NCBI RefSeq assembly: GCF_965204125.1
Contig: NZ_OZ241968.1
Span: 1,550,001 to 1,614,000, forward strand
Direction: 5' to 3'
Length of the DNA: 64,000 nucleotides
DNA from: Poriferisodalis sp965204125
GTDB lineage: Bacteria > Actinomycetota > Acidimicrobiia > Acidimicrobiales > Poriferisodalaceae
Shown here: piece by piece, positions 26,172 to 36,009 of the stretch
How positions within the stretch are numbered: the stretch's first letter is position 1
Layout: each line of letters opens with the position of its first letter
Made by a program: the position numbers and the translations under genes
The notes under the pieces: generated by a model
The model's database searches: none
Told to the model about the DNA's origin: nothing
What the model saw: only the letters and a program-made list of their open reading frames with translations

Positions 26172-27749
26172 ATGTCCACTCACTCTCCGGCGGCCGCCGC
26201 GGCCGCCCACCCAACGGTCTTGGTGGTGGACTTCGGCGCGCAGTATGCGCAGTTGATCGCCCGGCGGGTGCGCGAGGCGCAGGTCTATTCCGAGATCGTT
26301 TCCCACACGGCCACTGCCGCCGAGCTCGCCGAGCGCTCGCCCGCGGCGATCATCTTCAGCGGCGGGCCGGCATCGGTACATGTGGAAGACGCCCCGGGCA
26401 TCGATCCCGGCGTGTACGAGATGGGCGTGCCGATCCTGGGCATCTGCTACGGGTCGCAGCTGCTGGCGCGCGACCTCGGCGGGCAGGTGGACCGCAGCGG
26501 CCGCGGCGAGTACGGGCGCACCACCATGACGCACGCTGGCGTGCCCTCCGAACTGCTCGGGGAATCCGGCGAGGGCGTCGGCTCCAGCGAGCCCGTGTGG
26601 ATGTCGCACTTCGACGCGGTGGTCGAGCCGCCCGACGGCTTCACGGTCACGGCGTCCACTGCCGACAGCCCCGCTGCGGTCATCGAAGACCCGCAGCGCC
26701 GCTTCTTCGGCGTGCAGCATCACCCCGAAGTGGCGCACACGCCGGGAGGGCAGGCCCAGCTCGAGCGGTTCCTCCACGGCATCTGCGGGATCAACTCCGA
26801 GTGGACGATGGCCAACGTCATCACCGAGAGCATCGAGGCCATCCGTGCCCAGGTGGGCGGCGCACGAGCCATCTGCGGGCTCTCGGGCGGGGTGGACAGC
26901 GCCGTGGCCGCCGCGCTGACACAGCGAGCGATCGGCAACCAGCTCACCTGCGTGTTCGTCGACACGGGGCTCATGCGTGCCGGCGAGGGCGAGCAGGTCA
27001 CCGACACATTCCGGCGCACACAGGGCATCGAGTTGATCCACGAGCGGGCCGCTGACGAGTTCTTCGAGGCGCTGGCGGGAGTGATCGATCCCGAGGACAA
27101 GCGCAAGATCATCGGCGAGAAGTTCGTGCGCATCTTCGAGCGCGCCGCCGGCGGCATCACCGACGCCCGCTTCCTGGTGCAGGGAACGCTGTACCCCGAC
27201 GTGATCGAGTCGGGCTCGCCCACCGCGGCGAAGATCAAGAGCCACCACAACGTGGGCGGGCTGCCCGAAGACATGACCTTTGAGCTGGTGGAGCCGCTGA
27301 GGAGCCTGTTCAAGGACGAGGTGCGGGCCGTCGGCACCGAGCTGGGCCTGCCGCCCGAGATCGTGCAGCGCCAGCCGTTCCCCGGGCCGGGCCTGGGCGT
27401 CCGGATCGTGGGCGAGGTCACGCCCGAAGCCGTCGAGACGGTGCGAGCGGCCGACGTCATCGTGCGCGACGAGATTACGAAGGCCGGTCTCGACGGCGAG
27501 GTCTGGCAGGGGTTCGCCGTGCTGGCCGACATCCGCAGCGTCGGCGTGATGGGCGACGAGCGCACCTATGCCCGCCCGATCATCGTGCGCGCGGTCACCA
27601 GCGAGGACGCCATGACTGCCGACTGGGCCCGCCTGCCCCACGACCTGCTCGAGTTGATCTCGTCACGGATCGTCAACGAAGTGCCCGGCGTGAACCGGGT
27701 CGTCTACGACATCACCTCCAAACCCCCCGGCACCATCGAATGGGAATAG
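26172..27749 (+). CDS. guaA: GMP synthase (glutamine-hydrolysing)
   Basis: Converts XMP to GMP using glutamine and ATP. The class I amidotransferase half has GICYGSQLLARDLGG with the nucleophile Cys92 and the His/Glu pair in GVQHHPE; the ATP-pyrophosphatase half has the P-loop CGLSGGVDSAVAAAL, and the dimerisation domain ends in the invariant KPPGTIEWE. ATG 26172 gives 525 residues; an earlier GTG at 26073 would add an unconserved leader. Its last codons and stop (GAATGGGAATAG) are repeated once immediately downstream. Confidence 0.97.
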   Translation: MSTHSPAAAAAAHPTVLVVDFGAQYAQLIARRVREAQVYSEIVSHTATAAELAERSPAAIIFSGGPASVHVEDAPGIDPGVYEMGVPILGICYGSQLLARDLGGQVDRSGRGEYGRTTMTHAGVPSELLGESGEGVGSSEPVWMSHFDAVVEPPDGFTVTASTADSPAAVIEDPQRRFFGVQHHPEVAHTPGGQAQLERFLHGICGINSEWTMANVITESIEAIRAQVGGARAICGLSGGVDSAVAAALTQRAIGNQLTCVFVDTGLMRAGEGEQVTDTFRRTQGIELIHERAADEFFEALAGVIDPEDKRKIIGEKFVRIFERAAGGITDARFLVQGTLYPDVIESGSPTAAKIKSHHNVGGLPEDMTFELVEPLRSLFKDEVRAVGTELGLPPEIVQRQPFPGPGLGVRIVGEVTPEAVETVRAADVIVRDEITKAGLDGEVWQGFAVLADIRSVGVMGDERTYARPIIVRAVTSEDAMTADWARLPHDLLELISSRIVNEVPGVNRVVYDITSKPPGTIEWE

Positions 27750-27764
27750 GCGAATGGGAATAGG
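27737..27764 (+). repeat. 14-bp tandem duplication over the guaA stop codon
   Basis: CGAATGGGAATAGG occurs at 27737-27750 and again at 27751-27764. The first copy encodes the end of guaA and its TAG stop; the second lies just outside the gene. It is the shortest of the junction repeats in this window. Confidence 0.85.
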
Positions 27765-27845
27765 CGGAGGTTCACAGCACAGCCGCAACTACCTTGGCCC
27801 CACAGCCGCGGCCGGGCCGCGGAAAGCGTGCGACAAGGGCTGATC

Positions 27846-29042
27846 ATGAATCCAGCAGGGGCCGCGAATGCGGCTGCATCGGTGGACTTGCCGGCGGGGT
27901 TCGCTTGCCATGTGGGCAATATCGGCATCAAGGACGGCACCGACGATGTGATGGTGCTGGCGGCTGATCGGGTGGCGGCCGCAGCCGGTGTGTTTACCAA
28001 GAGTCTTTTCTCGGGGGCCAGCGTGCGTCGCAGTCAGGCCAACGTTGCCGACGGGCGAGTGCAGGCTGTGGTGGTCATATCGAAGAACTCGAACGTGGCA
28101 ACTGGCGCGCAGGGTGAGCGAGACGCAGCGAACCTCGCGAATCGGGTCGCGGAACTGGTGGGTTGCGAGCCCGGCCAAGTGTTGGTCGGCTCCACCGGCT
28201 TGATCGGCGTGCCCTACCCCGAAGGCAAGATCGACACGTACTTCGACCGGTTGATCGCAGGCTCAGAACCAGCGCTCGACAGCAACGATGCCGTTGCCGC
28301 TGCGACGGCGATCATGACCACCGACACGCATCCCAAGACGGCGAGCGCCTCAGCAGGTGCCGCCACGGTGGTGGGCATCGCGAAGGGCTCGGGAATGATC
28401 GAGCCCGATATGGCCACGATGATCTCGGTGATCATCACCGATGCCGAGATCGCTCCAGAACGGCTCGACGCCATGCTGCGCCGGGTCTGCGATGTGACCT
28501 TCAACGCGCTCAGCGTCGACACCGACACATCCACCAGCGACATGGTGGTGATGCTGGCCAACGGCGCCGCGGGGCCGGTCGACGAGGCTGATCTGGAGGC
28601 CGCCCTCGGCGCCGTCAGCCTGGACCTGACACGTCAACTCGCGTTCGACGGCGAGGGAGCGGAGACCCTGATCGTGGTGTCGGCGAACGGCGCTCGTGAC
28701 GACGCCCAGGCCAAGCGGGTCGCCAAGGTCATCGTGAACTCGCCGCTCGTCAAGACGGCCGTGCATGGCCGCGATCCCAACTGGGGCCGGGTCGCGATGG
28801 CGATCGGCAAGTGCAGCGACGAGACCGACATCGACCCCGACCGCGTCAGGATCCGTTTCGGCGACCAAGAGGTGTACCCCACGCCCGCGACGCCCGAAGC
28901 CCTCGCCGAGCTTGAGGCGTACTTGGCGTCGGACGAGGTGCTGATCTCGGTGGACTTGGGCATCGCGGATGGCTCGTTCACCGTGTACGGCTGCGACCTC
29001 ACCGACCAGTACGTCCGCATCAACGCCGATTACACGACATGA
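27846..29042 (+). CDS. argJ: bifunctional glutamate N-acetyltransferase/amino-acid N-acetyltransferase
   Basis: Transfers the acetyl group from N-acetylornithine to glutamate in the cyclic arginine pathway. The autoprocessing site is in KGSGMIEPDMATMIS, with cleavage expected between Ala190 and the nucleophile Thr191; oxyanion-hole residues are in VGSTGLIG, and DPNWGRVAMAIG is typical. ATG 27846 has AAGGG six bases upstream; a GTG at 27828 is an alternative. The other arg genes are not in this window, so argJ stands apart from the usual argCJBD cluster. Confidence 0.94.
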   Translation: MNPAGAANAAASVDLPAGFACHVGNIGIKDGTDDVMVLAADRVAAAAGVFTKSLFSGASVRRSQANVADGRVQAVVVISKNSNVATGAQGERDAANLANRVAELVGCEPGQVLVGSTGLIGVPYPEGKIDTYFDRLIAGSEPALDSNDAVAAATAIMTTDTHPKTASASAGAATVVGIAKGSGMIEPDMATMISVIITDAEIAPERLDAMLRRVCDVTFNALSVDTDTSTSDMVVMLANGAAGPVDEADLEAALGAVSLDLTRQLAFDGEGAETLIVVSANGARDDAQAKRVAKVIVNSPLVKTAVHGRDPNWGRVAMAIGKCSDETDIDPDRVRIRFGDQEVYPTPATPEALAELEAYLASDEVLISVDLGIADGSFTVYGCDLTDQYVRINADYTT

Positions 29043-29115
29043 GCCGACGCGCGCTCGTCCCTCGCCCGTGGCGCAGCCCGCGCCGACCGAACGACAACCC
29101 GTGAGCCCGCAGCTC

Positions 29116-31473
29116 ATGAGCGCCGAGCCGATGAACCCAGGCGACGATCCGATCCTGGCGCCGCTCAACGCTGGTCAGCGGGCCGCCGTGCTGCACGGTG
29201 ATGGTCCGGCGCTGGTGGTGGCCGGGGCCGGATCGGGCAAGACGCGTGTGCTCAGTCACCGCATCGCCTACCTGCTGGCCCATCGGCAGGTCAGCCCGTT
29301 CGGCCTGCTGGCCATCACCTTCACCAACAAGGCGGCGGGGGAGATGCGCGAGCGCATCGGCAGCCTCGTCGGTCCCGTGGCGCAGCGGATGTGGATCTCC
29401 ACCTTCCACAGCGCCTGCGCCCGCATCCTGCGCAGCCATGCAGATGTGCTCGGCTACCCGGGCACGTTCAGCATCTACGACCAGGCCGACTCGCGGCGGC
29501 TCACCCGCTACGTGGTGCGAGACCTCGACCTCGATGCCAAGCGATTCAACGAGCGCGCCGTGCACGCGGCGATCTCGACGCTGAAGAACCAGCTCACCAC
29601 GCCGCCGCAGGCTGCGGAGCGGGCCGAGTCGCCCGATGGCGGCGGGCCGTTCAACCGTGAAGTGGCCCGCGTCTACTCCGAGTACCAGAAGCGGCTGCGG
29701 CGCGCCGGCGCCATGGACTTCGACGACCTGCTGATGCTGGGCGTGGAGCTGCTCAGTGCCCATGACGAGGTGGCCGAGCATTTCCGGCAGCGCTTCGAGC
29801 ACATCCTCGTCGACGAGTACCAAGACACGAACCTGGCGCAGGTGCGCCTGATCGGCCTGCTGAGCGGGCCCGCCCAGAACGTCTTCGTGGTCGGCGACTC
29901 CGACCAGTCGATCTACGCGTTCCGGGGTGCCGACATCACCAACATCCTGGAGTTCGGCGCCACCTTTGATGACAGCTCGACCTACGTGCTGGATCAGAAC
30001 TACCGCTCCAGCCAGGCGATCCTCGATGCCGCCAACTCGGTGATCCGCAACAACTTCGGACGGCCGCCGAAGAACCTCTGGACCGATCAATCCGGCGGTG
30101 CCAAGCCGATCCGCTACCGCGGCACGAACGAGGAAGACGAGGCGCACTACGTCTGCGCGGAGCTGCGCCGCCTGCACGGCGACGGCCGGATCGACTGGTC
30201 TGACGCTGCGGTGTTCTACCGGTCCAACGCCCAGTCGCGCGTGATTGAAGAGGAGCTCGTCGCCAACGACGTGCCGTACCAGATCATCGGCGGCACTCGC
30301 TTCTACGACCGGCGCGAGATCAAGGACGCGCTGGCCTACCTGCGGGCCGCAGTCAACCCGTCTGATGAGGTGTCGCTCAAGCGGGTCGTGAACCTGCCCG
30401 CCCGCGGCATCGGCGACCGCACGATTGCCAAGCTGGACGATGCGGCCACACGGGGTGACATATCGCTTGCCGAGGTGATCGACCGTGTCGAATCGCTGGG
30501 CGTGCGCGGCACCGCCCGCGGCGGCCTGCAGCAGTTCCGCGAGCTGATGAGTCGTGCTCGGGCACGCATCGACGAGGGTCCCGCTGCCGTGCTCGAAGTG
30601 GCGCTGAACGAATCGGGCTACATCCAGGCACTGCACGACGAAGGAACCGTCGAATCCGACGGGCGGCTGGAGCACCTCGAAGAACTCGCGGGCGCCGCCG
30701 CAGAGTTCGAGTCGTGCGACGAGTTCCTGGAGCAGGTGTCGCTCGTCAGCGACGTGGACGAGATGACCGATGCCTCTCAGGTCTCGCTGATGACGCTGCA
30801 CTCCGCCAAGGGGCTCGAGTTCGACATCGTGTTCGTGACCGGCATGGAAGACGGCATCTTCCCGCACCACCGCTCGATGACCGATCCATACGAGCTGGAG
30901 GAAGAGCGCCGTCTGGCGTACGTCGGCATCACCCGGGCCCGCAAGCAGCTCTACCTGACCCACTCATGGAGCCGGATGCTGCACGGCCAGACCAGCTACA
31001 ACCCGCCCAGCCGATTCATCGACGAGATCCCGGCGGACCTGCTGGACGACCGCTCCGACGACACCCAGCGGCTCGGCAGCTCGTGGCGTCCGGTCACCAG
31101 CGACTGGGGTGCCAATCGACGGGCCAGCGAACCCAGCGAGTACAGCCAACTCAGCGAGACGGAGCTGACCGCCCGGGGCCAGCCCCGCAGCGATCCCGCG
31201 CGCCACGACGACAGCGCGGCGAAGGGTCGCGAGTCTCGCCGGGAGGAGGCCCGCCGCCGGGTGGCCGCCCGGATGGGCGAGCCGAAGCCGGCCCCCTCGG
31301 CCGACCTCGGGTACGGCGTCGGCGATGACGTGCTGCATGACCGTTTCGGTGCCGGCGTCGTGCAGGACGTACGGCCCGACGGCGACGACTGGGAGGTCAC
31401 CGTCCACTTCGCCGACCTCGGCAACAAGACCCTCGTCGCCAGCTTCGCCAACCTCCGCCGCGTCCGCACCTAG
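29116..31473 (+). CDS. pcrA: ATP-dependent DNA helicase, UvrD/PcrA type
   Basis: Superfamily 1A helicase acting in repair and replication-transcription conflict. All motifs are visible: Walker A AGAGSGKTRVLSHR, motif II DEYQDTNLAQVRLI, motif III GDSDQSIYAFRGAD, motif V TLHSAKGLEFDIVF and motif VI LAYVGITRARKQLYL. The C-terminal 50 residues (VGDDVLHDRFGAGVV to VASFANLRRV) form the PcrA-type Tudor domain that contacts RNA polymerase. ATG 29116 gives 785 residues; GTG 29101 and ATG 29131 are alternatives, since the ribosome site is weak. Confidence 0.94.
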   Translation: MSAEPMNPGDDPILAPLNAGQRAAVLHGDGPALVVAGAGSGKTRVLSHRIAYLLAHRQVSPFGLLAITFTNKAAGEMRERIGSLVGPVAQRMWISTFHSACARILRSHADVLGYPGTFSIYDQADSRRLTRYVVRDLDLDAKRFNERAVHAAISTLKNQLTTPPQAAERAESPDGGGPFNREVARVYSEYQKRLRRAGAMDFDDLLMLGVELLSAHDEVAEHFRQRFEHILVDEYQDTNLAQVRLIGLLSGPAQNVFVVGDSDQSIYAFRGADITNILEFGATFDDSSTYVLDQNYRSSQAILDAANSVIRNNFGRPPKNLWTDQSGGAKPIRYRGTNEEDEAHYVCAELRRLHGDGRIDWSDAAVFYRSNAQSRVIEEELVANDVPYQIIGGTRFYDRREIKDALAYLRAAVNPSDEVSLKRVVNLPARGIGDRTIAKLDDAATRGDISLAEVIDRVESLGVRGTARGGLQQFRELMSRARARIDEGPAAVLEVALNESGYIQALHDEGTVESDGRLEHLEELAGAAAEFESCDEFLEQVSLVSDVDEMTDASQVSLMTLHSAKGLEFDIVFVTGMEDGIFPHHRSMTDPYELEEERRLAYVGITRARKQLYLTHSWSRMLHGQTSYNPPSRFIDEIPADLLDDRSDDTQRLGSSWRPVTSDWGANRRASEPSEYSQLSETELTARGQPRSDPARHDDSAAKGRESRREEARRRVAARMGEPKPAPSADLGYGVGDDVLHDRFGAGVVQDVRPDGDDWEVTVHFADLGNKTLVASFANLRRVRT

Positions 31474-31536
31474 AGGCCTGGAGCTCCCAAGAGTCTTCAC
31501 AGCGGGCGGCAGGGCTCGGCTCCTATGCTCCCCGCC

Positions 31537-32679
31537 GTGGATCTCTTCGAATATCAGGGCAAGCAGTTCTTCAAGGGCTACGGCATGCCGGTATCCGACG
31601 GCGAAGTCGCCTTCAGCGTCGACGAAGCAGTGGCCGCCGCGGAGCGCTTGGGCACGCCGGTGATGGTGAAGGCGCAGGTGCACACCGGCGGGCGCGGCAA
31701 GGCGGGAGGCGTGAAGTTCGCCGCCTCCGTCGACGACGTGCAGAACCACGCGTCCAACATCCTGGGACTCGACATCAACGGCCACATCGTGCGACGGCTG
31801 TGGATCGAGAAGGCGTCAGACATCTCCGAGGAGTACTACGCCAGCTTCACGCTGGACCGCTCGGCCAAGAAGCATCTCGGGATGCTGTCGGCCGAAGGGG
31901 GAGTGGAGATCGAGACCGTGGCGGCCGAGAATCCCGACGCCATCAGCAAGGTGCTCGTGGACCCCGCCGAGGGACTCACCGAAGAGGCTGCCCGGGCGTG
32001 GGTGGAGGGCGCCAACCTCAACCCCGCCGCCACCGATCAGGCCGTCGAGATCCTGCGCAAGCTCTATGTGGCTTACACCGAGGGCGACGCCGACCTCGTC
32101 GAGATCAACCCGCTGATCCTCACGCCCGAGGGCCGGGTGCATGTGCTCGACGCCAAGGTGACCCTCGACGCGAACGCCGTGTTCCGCCACGAGGACTACA
32201 CGCAGTACGACGAGACCCAGCCCCGTGACGAGCGTGAAGAAGCGGCGCACGCCAAGGGCCTGCAGTACGTGGGCCTGGCGGGCAGCGTGGGCGTGATCGC
32301 CAACGGCGCCGGGCTGGCCATGAGCACCGTCGACGTGGTGAACCAGGTGGGCGGCAAGCCCGCCAACTTCCTCGACATCGGCGGCGGCGCCAACGCCCAG
32401 GTGATGGCCAATGCGCTCGAGGTCATCAACAACGACCCCGACGTGCGGGCCATCTTCATCAACATCTTCGGCGGGATCACCCGCGGCGAGGAAGTGGCCA
32501 ACGGCATCATCGGGGCGCTCGACGCCGTCGACATCGAAGCGCCGATCGTGCTGCGCCTCGACGGCACGAATGCCGCGGAGGGGCGCGAGATCCTCGCACC
32601 GCACCTCAACGAGAAGCTGGTGATGGAACCGACCATGCTCGACGCTGCCCGTCGAGCCGTCGCGATGGCCGCGGCCTGA
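31537..32679 (+). CDS. sucC: succinate-CoA ligase (ADP-forming) subunit beta
   Basis: TCA-cycle enzyme subunit with an ATP-grasp fold. GTG 31537 gives the classical opening DLFEYQGKQFFKGYGMPV; VKAQVHTGGRGKAGGVKFA is the nucleotide-binding strand, and DIGGGANAQVMANAL and FGGITRGEEVANGI belong to the CoA-ligase domain. 380 residues. An ATG four codons earlier would be out of register with the family. sucD follows after 18 bp. Confidence 0.97.
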   Translation: MDLFEYQGKQFFKGYGMPVSDGEVAFSVDEAVAAAERLGTPVMVKAQVHTGGRGKAGGVKFAASVDDVQNHASNILGLDINGHIVRRLWIEKASDISEEYYASFTLDRSAKKHLGMLSAEGGVEIETVAAENPDAISKVLVDPAEGLTEEAARAWVEGANLNPAATDQAVEILRKLYVAYTEGDADLVEINPLILTPEGRVHVLDAKVTLDANAVFRHEDYTQYDETQPRDEREEAAHAKGLQYVGLAGSVGVIANGAGLAMSTVDVVNQVGGKPANFLDIGGGANAQVMANALEVINNDPDVRAIFINIFGGITRGEEVANGIIGALDAVDIEAPIVLRLDGTNAAEGREILAPHLNEKLVMEPTMLDAARRAVAMAAA

Positions 32680-32697
32680 TCAGGGGAGCCTCAGGAC

Positions 32698-33582
32698 ATG
32701 AGCATTTTCGTCAACTCCGACACCAAGGTCGTCTACCAGGGCCTCACCGGCTCCCAAGGCCGGTACTACGGCATGCTGAACCGCGACTACGGCACCAGCG
32801 TGGTGGCGGGCACCAACCCCCGCAAGGCCGGCACCGACGTGGAAGGCGTGCCGGTGTTCGCCAACTGCACCGAGGCGGTCGCGGCCACGGGCGCCAATGC
32901 CTCCTGCATCTTCATCCCCGCGCCCGGTGTGTTCGACGCCGTGATGGATGCCGCCGAAGCGGGCATCGAGTTCGTCGCCTGCATCACCGAGGGCGTGCCG
33001 GCCCACGACGAGGCCCGCTTCTTCAACATGCTCAAGCGCGACTATCCCCACGTTCGGCTGCTGGGCCCGAACTGCCCGGGCATCATCACGCCGGGCGAGT
33101 GCAACATCGGCATCACCGCGGGCCACATCGCCAAGCCGGGCGGCCCGGTGGGCATCGTCAGCCGGTCGGGCACGCTGACCTACCAGGCGCTGTACGAGCT
33201 GCAGCAGAAGGACATCGGCGTCACGACCTGTGTGGGCATCGGTGGCGACCCGGTGCCGGGCACCTCGTTCATCGACTGCCTCGAAGCATTCGAAGCCGAT
33301 CCCGACACCAAGGCCGTGATGATGATCGGCGAGATCGGCGGCTCAGCCGAGGAAGAGGCCGCTGCGTTCATCAAGGACAACATGTCCAAGCCGGTGTCGA
33401 GCTACATCGCCGGGGTGACTGCGCCTCCGGGCAAGAAGATGGGCCACGCTGGTGCCATCGTCTCGGGGGGCAAGGGCACTGCTGCGGCCAAGATGGATGC
33501 GCTGCGCGATGCTGGCGTGCGCGTGGGCCTGAACCCCACCGAGGCCGGCGAGCTCATGGCGGAGATCGTCGCCGAGCTGTAG
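32698..33582 (+). CDS. sucD: succinate-CoA ligase subunit alpha
   Basis: Carries the phosphohistidine that relays phosphate between succinyl phosphate and ADP. The active-site His is in KKMGHAGAIVSGGKGTA; the CoA domain begins VYQGLTGSQGRYYG and LGPNCPGIITPGECNIG is family-typical. 294 residues. Its last 29 bases overlap the end of the reverse-strand glycosyltransferase gene. Confidence 0.97.
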   Translation: MSIFVNSDTKVVYQGLTGSQGRYYGMLNRDYGTSVVAGTNPRKAGTDVEGVPVFANCTEAVAATGANASCIFIPAPGVFDAVMDAAEAGIEFVACITEGVPAHDEARFFNMLKRDYPHVRLLGPNCPGIITPGECNIGITAGHIAKPGGPVGIVSRSGTLTYQALYELQQKDIGVTTCVGIGGDPVPGTSFIDCLEAFEADPDTKAVMMIGEIGGSAEEEAAAFIKDNMSKPVSSYIAGVTAPPGKKMGHAGAIVSGGKGTAAAKMDALRDAGVRVGLNPTEAGELMAEIVAEL

Positions 33583-34780
33583 TCACACTGGCGTAGATCT
33601 CGAGCAGCCGTGCGGCGTGGGCTTGAGGGCTGAACGGTGCCGGCGCCGCAGTGCTTGATGACGCCGAGACAGCAAGGTCTGATTGCAGGGCCTTGTTGAG
33701 CGCCTCCGCCAGAGCGTCAGCGTTGCCGGGTGGGGCCAAGCAGCCGTTCACGCCCTCGTGGATGAATTGGGGCGCGGCGCCTACGGCGGTGGCGACCACG
33801 GGTCGGCCTGCGGTTAGAGCCTCGGCGGTGATCATGCCGAAACCTTCGCGGCGGCTCGGCACGCACACGAGACGGGCCCGCTGGTACCAGCTGCCAATCT
33901 CGCGGGGGGGCACGGCACCGGCGAACTCCACGTTGACGCCGCGCCGGAGTGCCAGCGCTTCGAGCAGCGTCCGGTCGGGGCCGTCGCCGACGATGACCAG
34001 CTCGGGTTGTGCGGCTGGCGGCATGAGCGCCACGGCTTGGATGAGTACGTCGAACCCCTTCTCGGCCATGAGGCGGCCGATGCCGATCACCGGACCGTCG
34101 GCGGGTGCCGGCGTTGGCGTTCCGAGCCGGTCGGTGCCCACCGGCATCGACACGACCTGCAGCAGCGGCCCAGTGGTGCGTTGAGCCGGTTCGGCGTCCT
34201 GCGGGGGGTGCAGGCCGTGGGGTCGTCGTACCAGCGATGACGCCCAGCGCCGCAGGTCCTCGGAGACCGTCGCCACGGCGCTTGTGCGGCGCAGTGCCCG
34301 GCGTGCCAGCCATCGGTGGACGGCATTGGTGGTGACCGCGGCGTCGGAGCCGTGGATGTGCACCACGCTGGCCGTCCGCCGTCCCGCAAGGGCAGCGGCT
34401 GCAACGGCCACCAGTCCGCAGGGAAACCACCAGTGGCCGTGTATGACGGCGCCGTCACCCGAGCGGCGACGTGCCTGGCGTGCTGCGGCCAGCGTCAGCC
34501 GGGCGATCATCGGGATGACCCACAGCGCTGACAATCCGGAGAAGACCCGGTAGCTCTCGCCCAGCGCCACCCGTGCTTCGATCCGGCGGGGGGCGAAGCG
34601 CACTCTGTGCACCTCGATGTCGCCCATCACGTGGCGGCGCGGCGCATCGGGGTGAGCGGGGCACACCACCGTCACCTCGGCACCTGCACCGGCCAGCGCT
34701 CGTGCGTGATCGAGCAGGAAGGGCTTGTGGTGATCGTCCAGCGACGTCGGAAACCCCGGTGCAACCAACACCACACGCAC
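33554..34780 (-). CDS. glycosyltransferase family 4
   Basis: GT-B fold, retaining glycosyltransferase of 408 residues. The N-terminal half starts VVLVAPGFPTSLDDHHKPF with HGHWWFPCG; the donor-binding half has GRLMAEKGFDVLIQA, the loop VPSRREGFGMITAEALTAG containing the E-x7-E pair, and RPVVATAVGA. The acceptor is unknown; a role in surface glycolipid or polysaccharide synthesis is likely. It runs opposite to the flippase-like membrane protein 155 bp away, and its 3' end overlaps sucD. Confidence 0.88.
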   Translation of the reverse strand: MRVVLVAPGFPTSLDDHHKPFLLDHARALAGAGAEVTVVCPAHPDAPRRHVMGDIEVHRVRFAPRRIEARVALGESYRVFSGLSALWVIPMIARLTLAAARQARRRSGDGAVIHGHWWFPCGLVAVAAAALAGRRTASVVHIHGSDAAVTTNAVHRWLARRALRRTSAVATVSEDLRRWASSLVRRPHGLHPPQDAEPAQRTTGPLLQVVSMPVGTDRLGTPTPAPADGPVIGIGRLMAEKGFDVLIQAVALMPPAAQPELVIVGDGPDRTLLEALALRRGVNVEFAGAVPPREIGSWYQRARLVCVPSRREGFGMITAEALTAGRPVVATAVGAAPQFIHEGVNGCLAPPGNADALAEALNKALQSDLAVSASSSTAAPAPFSPQAHAARLLEIYASVTTARRRSPP

Positions 34781-34935
34781 CCGCCCAGTCTCGCAGCGGT
34801 CCTGCTTGGAGCCGTTCCGTCGACGCTCCGGATGGCTCGCCGGGACCCCGGTACGCTCGGCGGGATGCCGGCCGGGTGCCAGATGTGCCGGGAACGCCGG
34901 ACCTGGCTGATGCGCAGCATCACGAGGGTGCAGCC

Positions 34936-35931
34936 GTGAGCGGATCGAACAGCAGCATCGCCGAACGGCAGCGATCCGGCACTGCCGTGAGGTGGACGCT
35001 GGGCTTGGCGACTGCGGCGATGATCGTCTGGCTGGCCGTCCGCTACTGGGACGACCTGCGCCAGATCGACCTACAGGTGGATGCCATCGGGCTGGTGGCC
35101 GCTGTCATCGTGTCGATGACCGCCACCTGGTGCCTGGCACTCGGATGGCGGGAGCTCATCGGCGGCTACGGCACGCCGCTGGCGCAAGGCCCGGCGCTGC
35201 GCATCTGGATGCTGTCCCAGGCAACGCGCTACCTGCCGAGCGGGCTGGTGCCAGTGGTCGCCCGAGCCGGCCTGGCCGCCCCGCTCGGCGTGAACCGGGC
35301 CGCAGCCGGCGCTTCGGTGATCGTGGAGACCGCCACGCTGGTGGGCTGGTCGGCAGTCTTCGCTGCGCTGTGGGCACCGGCCGACTGGCTGGGCACCGCG
35401 GGGGGCTGGCTCGCACGCATCGTGATCGGCGTCGGCGCAGCCGCCGGCCTGGTGACGCTGCCGTGGACACTGGCGGGCGCCGGGGGGTGGTGGCGCCGCA
35501 TCGACGGACTGATGCAGCGGGTGGTCGTGCTGCGATGGCTGTCGGGGCGGATGCAGACCGACGCGCTCAACGCCGAGCGGCCAGCCGTGTGGCGGGCCGC
35601 GTTCATCTACGGACTGGCAGTGGCGCAGCGTCTCATGGCCTCGGTATTGCTGGCCGCTGCGCTGCTTGCCGCCGGCGGCGCTGACATCTGGTTGATTGCC
35701 GGGGCGACCGCGGCAGGCATCGTCGTGGGCATGGTCGGCATCACTCCGGCAGGGCTCGGCGTGCGCGAGGTCGTGGTTGCGGCACTGCTGGCCGAGCGCT
35801 TCGGGGTCGGCGATGCCGCGGCATTCGCCATTGCAGTGCGGGTGCTGGAGTTCGCCCATGAACTGGTGATGCTCCCGCTCGCGGCCGCGGCCGGTCGACG
35901 GCGTGGCTCCGATCATGCCGAACCGTCGTGA
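34936..35931 (+). CDS. lysylphosphatidylglycerol synthase-TM/UPF0104-like membrane protein
   Basis: 331-residue membrane protein with about eight hydrophobic segments. The blocks LALGWRELIGGYG, LSQATRYLPSGLVPVVARAG and GITPAGLGVREVVVAALL match the UPF0104/flippase-like family that accompanies glycosyltransferases. GTG 34936 is chosen for GAGGG seven bases upstream; upstream in-frame sequence is antisense to the glycosyltransferase. Together the two divergent genes may build and translocate a surface glycolipid (inference). Confidence 0.75.
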   Translation: MSGSNSSIAERQRSGTAVRWTLGLATAAMIVWLAVRYWDDLRQIDLQVDAIGLVAAVIVSMTATWCLALGWRELIGGYGTPLAQGPALRIWMLSQATRYLPSGLVPVVARAGLAAPLGVNRAAAGASVIVETATLVGWSAVFAALWAPADWLGTAGGWLARIVIGVGAAAGLVTLPWTLAGAGGWWRRIDGLMQRVVVLRWLSGRMQTDALNAERPAVWRAAFIYGLAVAQRLMASVLLAAALLAAGGADIWLIAGATAAGIVVGMVGITPAGLGVREVVVAALLAERFGVGDAAAFAIAVRVLEFAHELVMLPLAAAAGRRRGSDHAEPS

Positions 35932-36009
35932 GGCGGCGACGCGCACGACGAGCTGATCCTGTACGAATGGACACAGGCGGCCGATGCCAATGCCGAACGG
36001 AGTCACGCC

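Noticed and set aside
29020..30963. 647-codon reverse open frame opposite pcrA
   Set aside because: All helicase motifs are on the forward strand; the reverse product has no recognisable domain.
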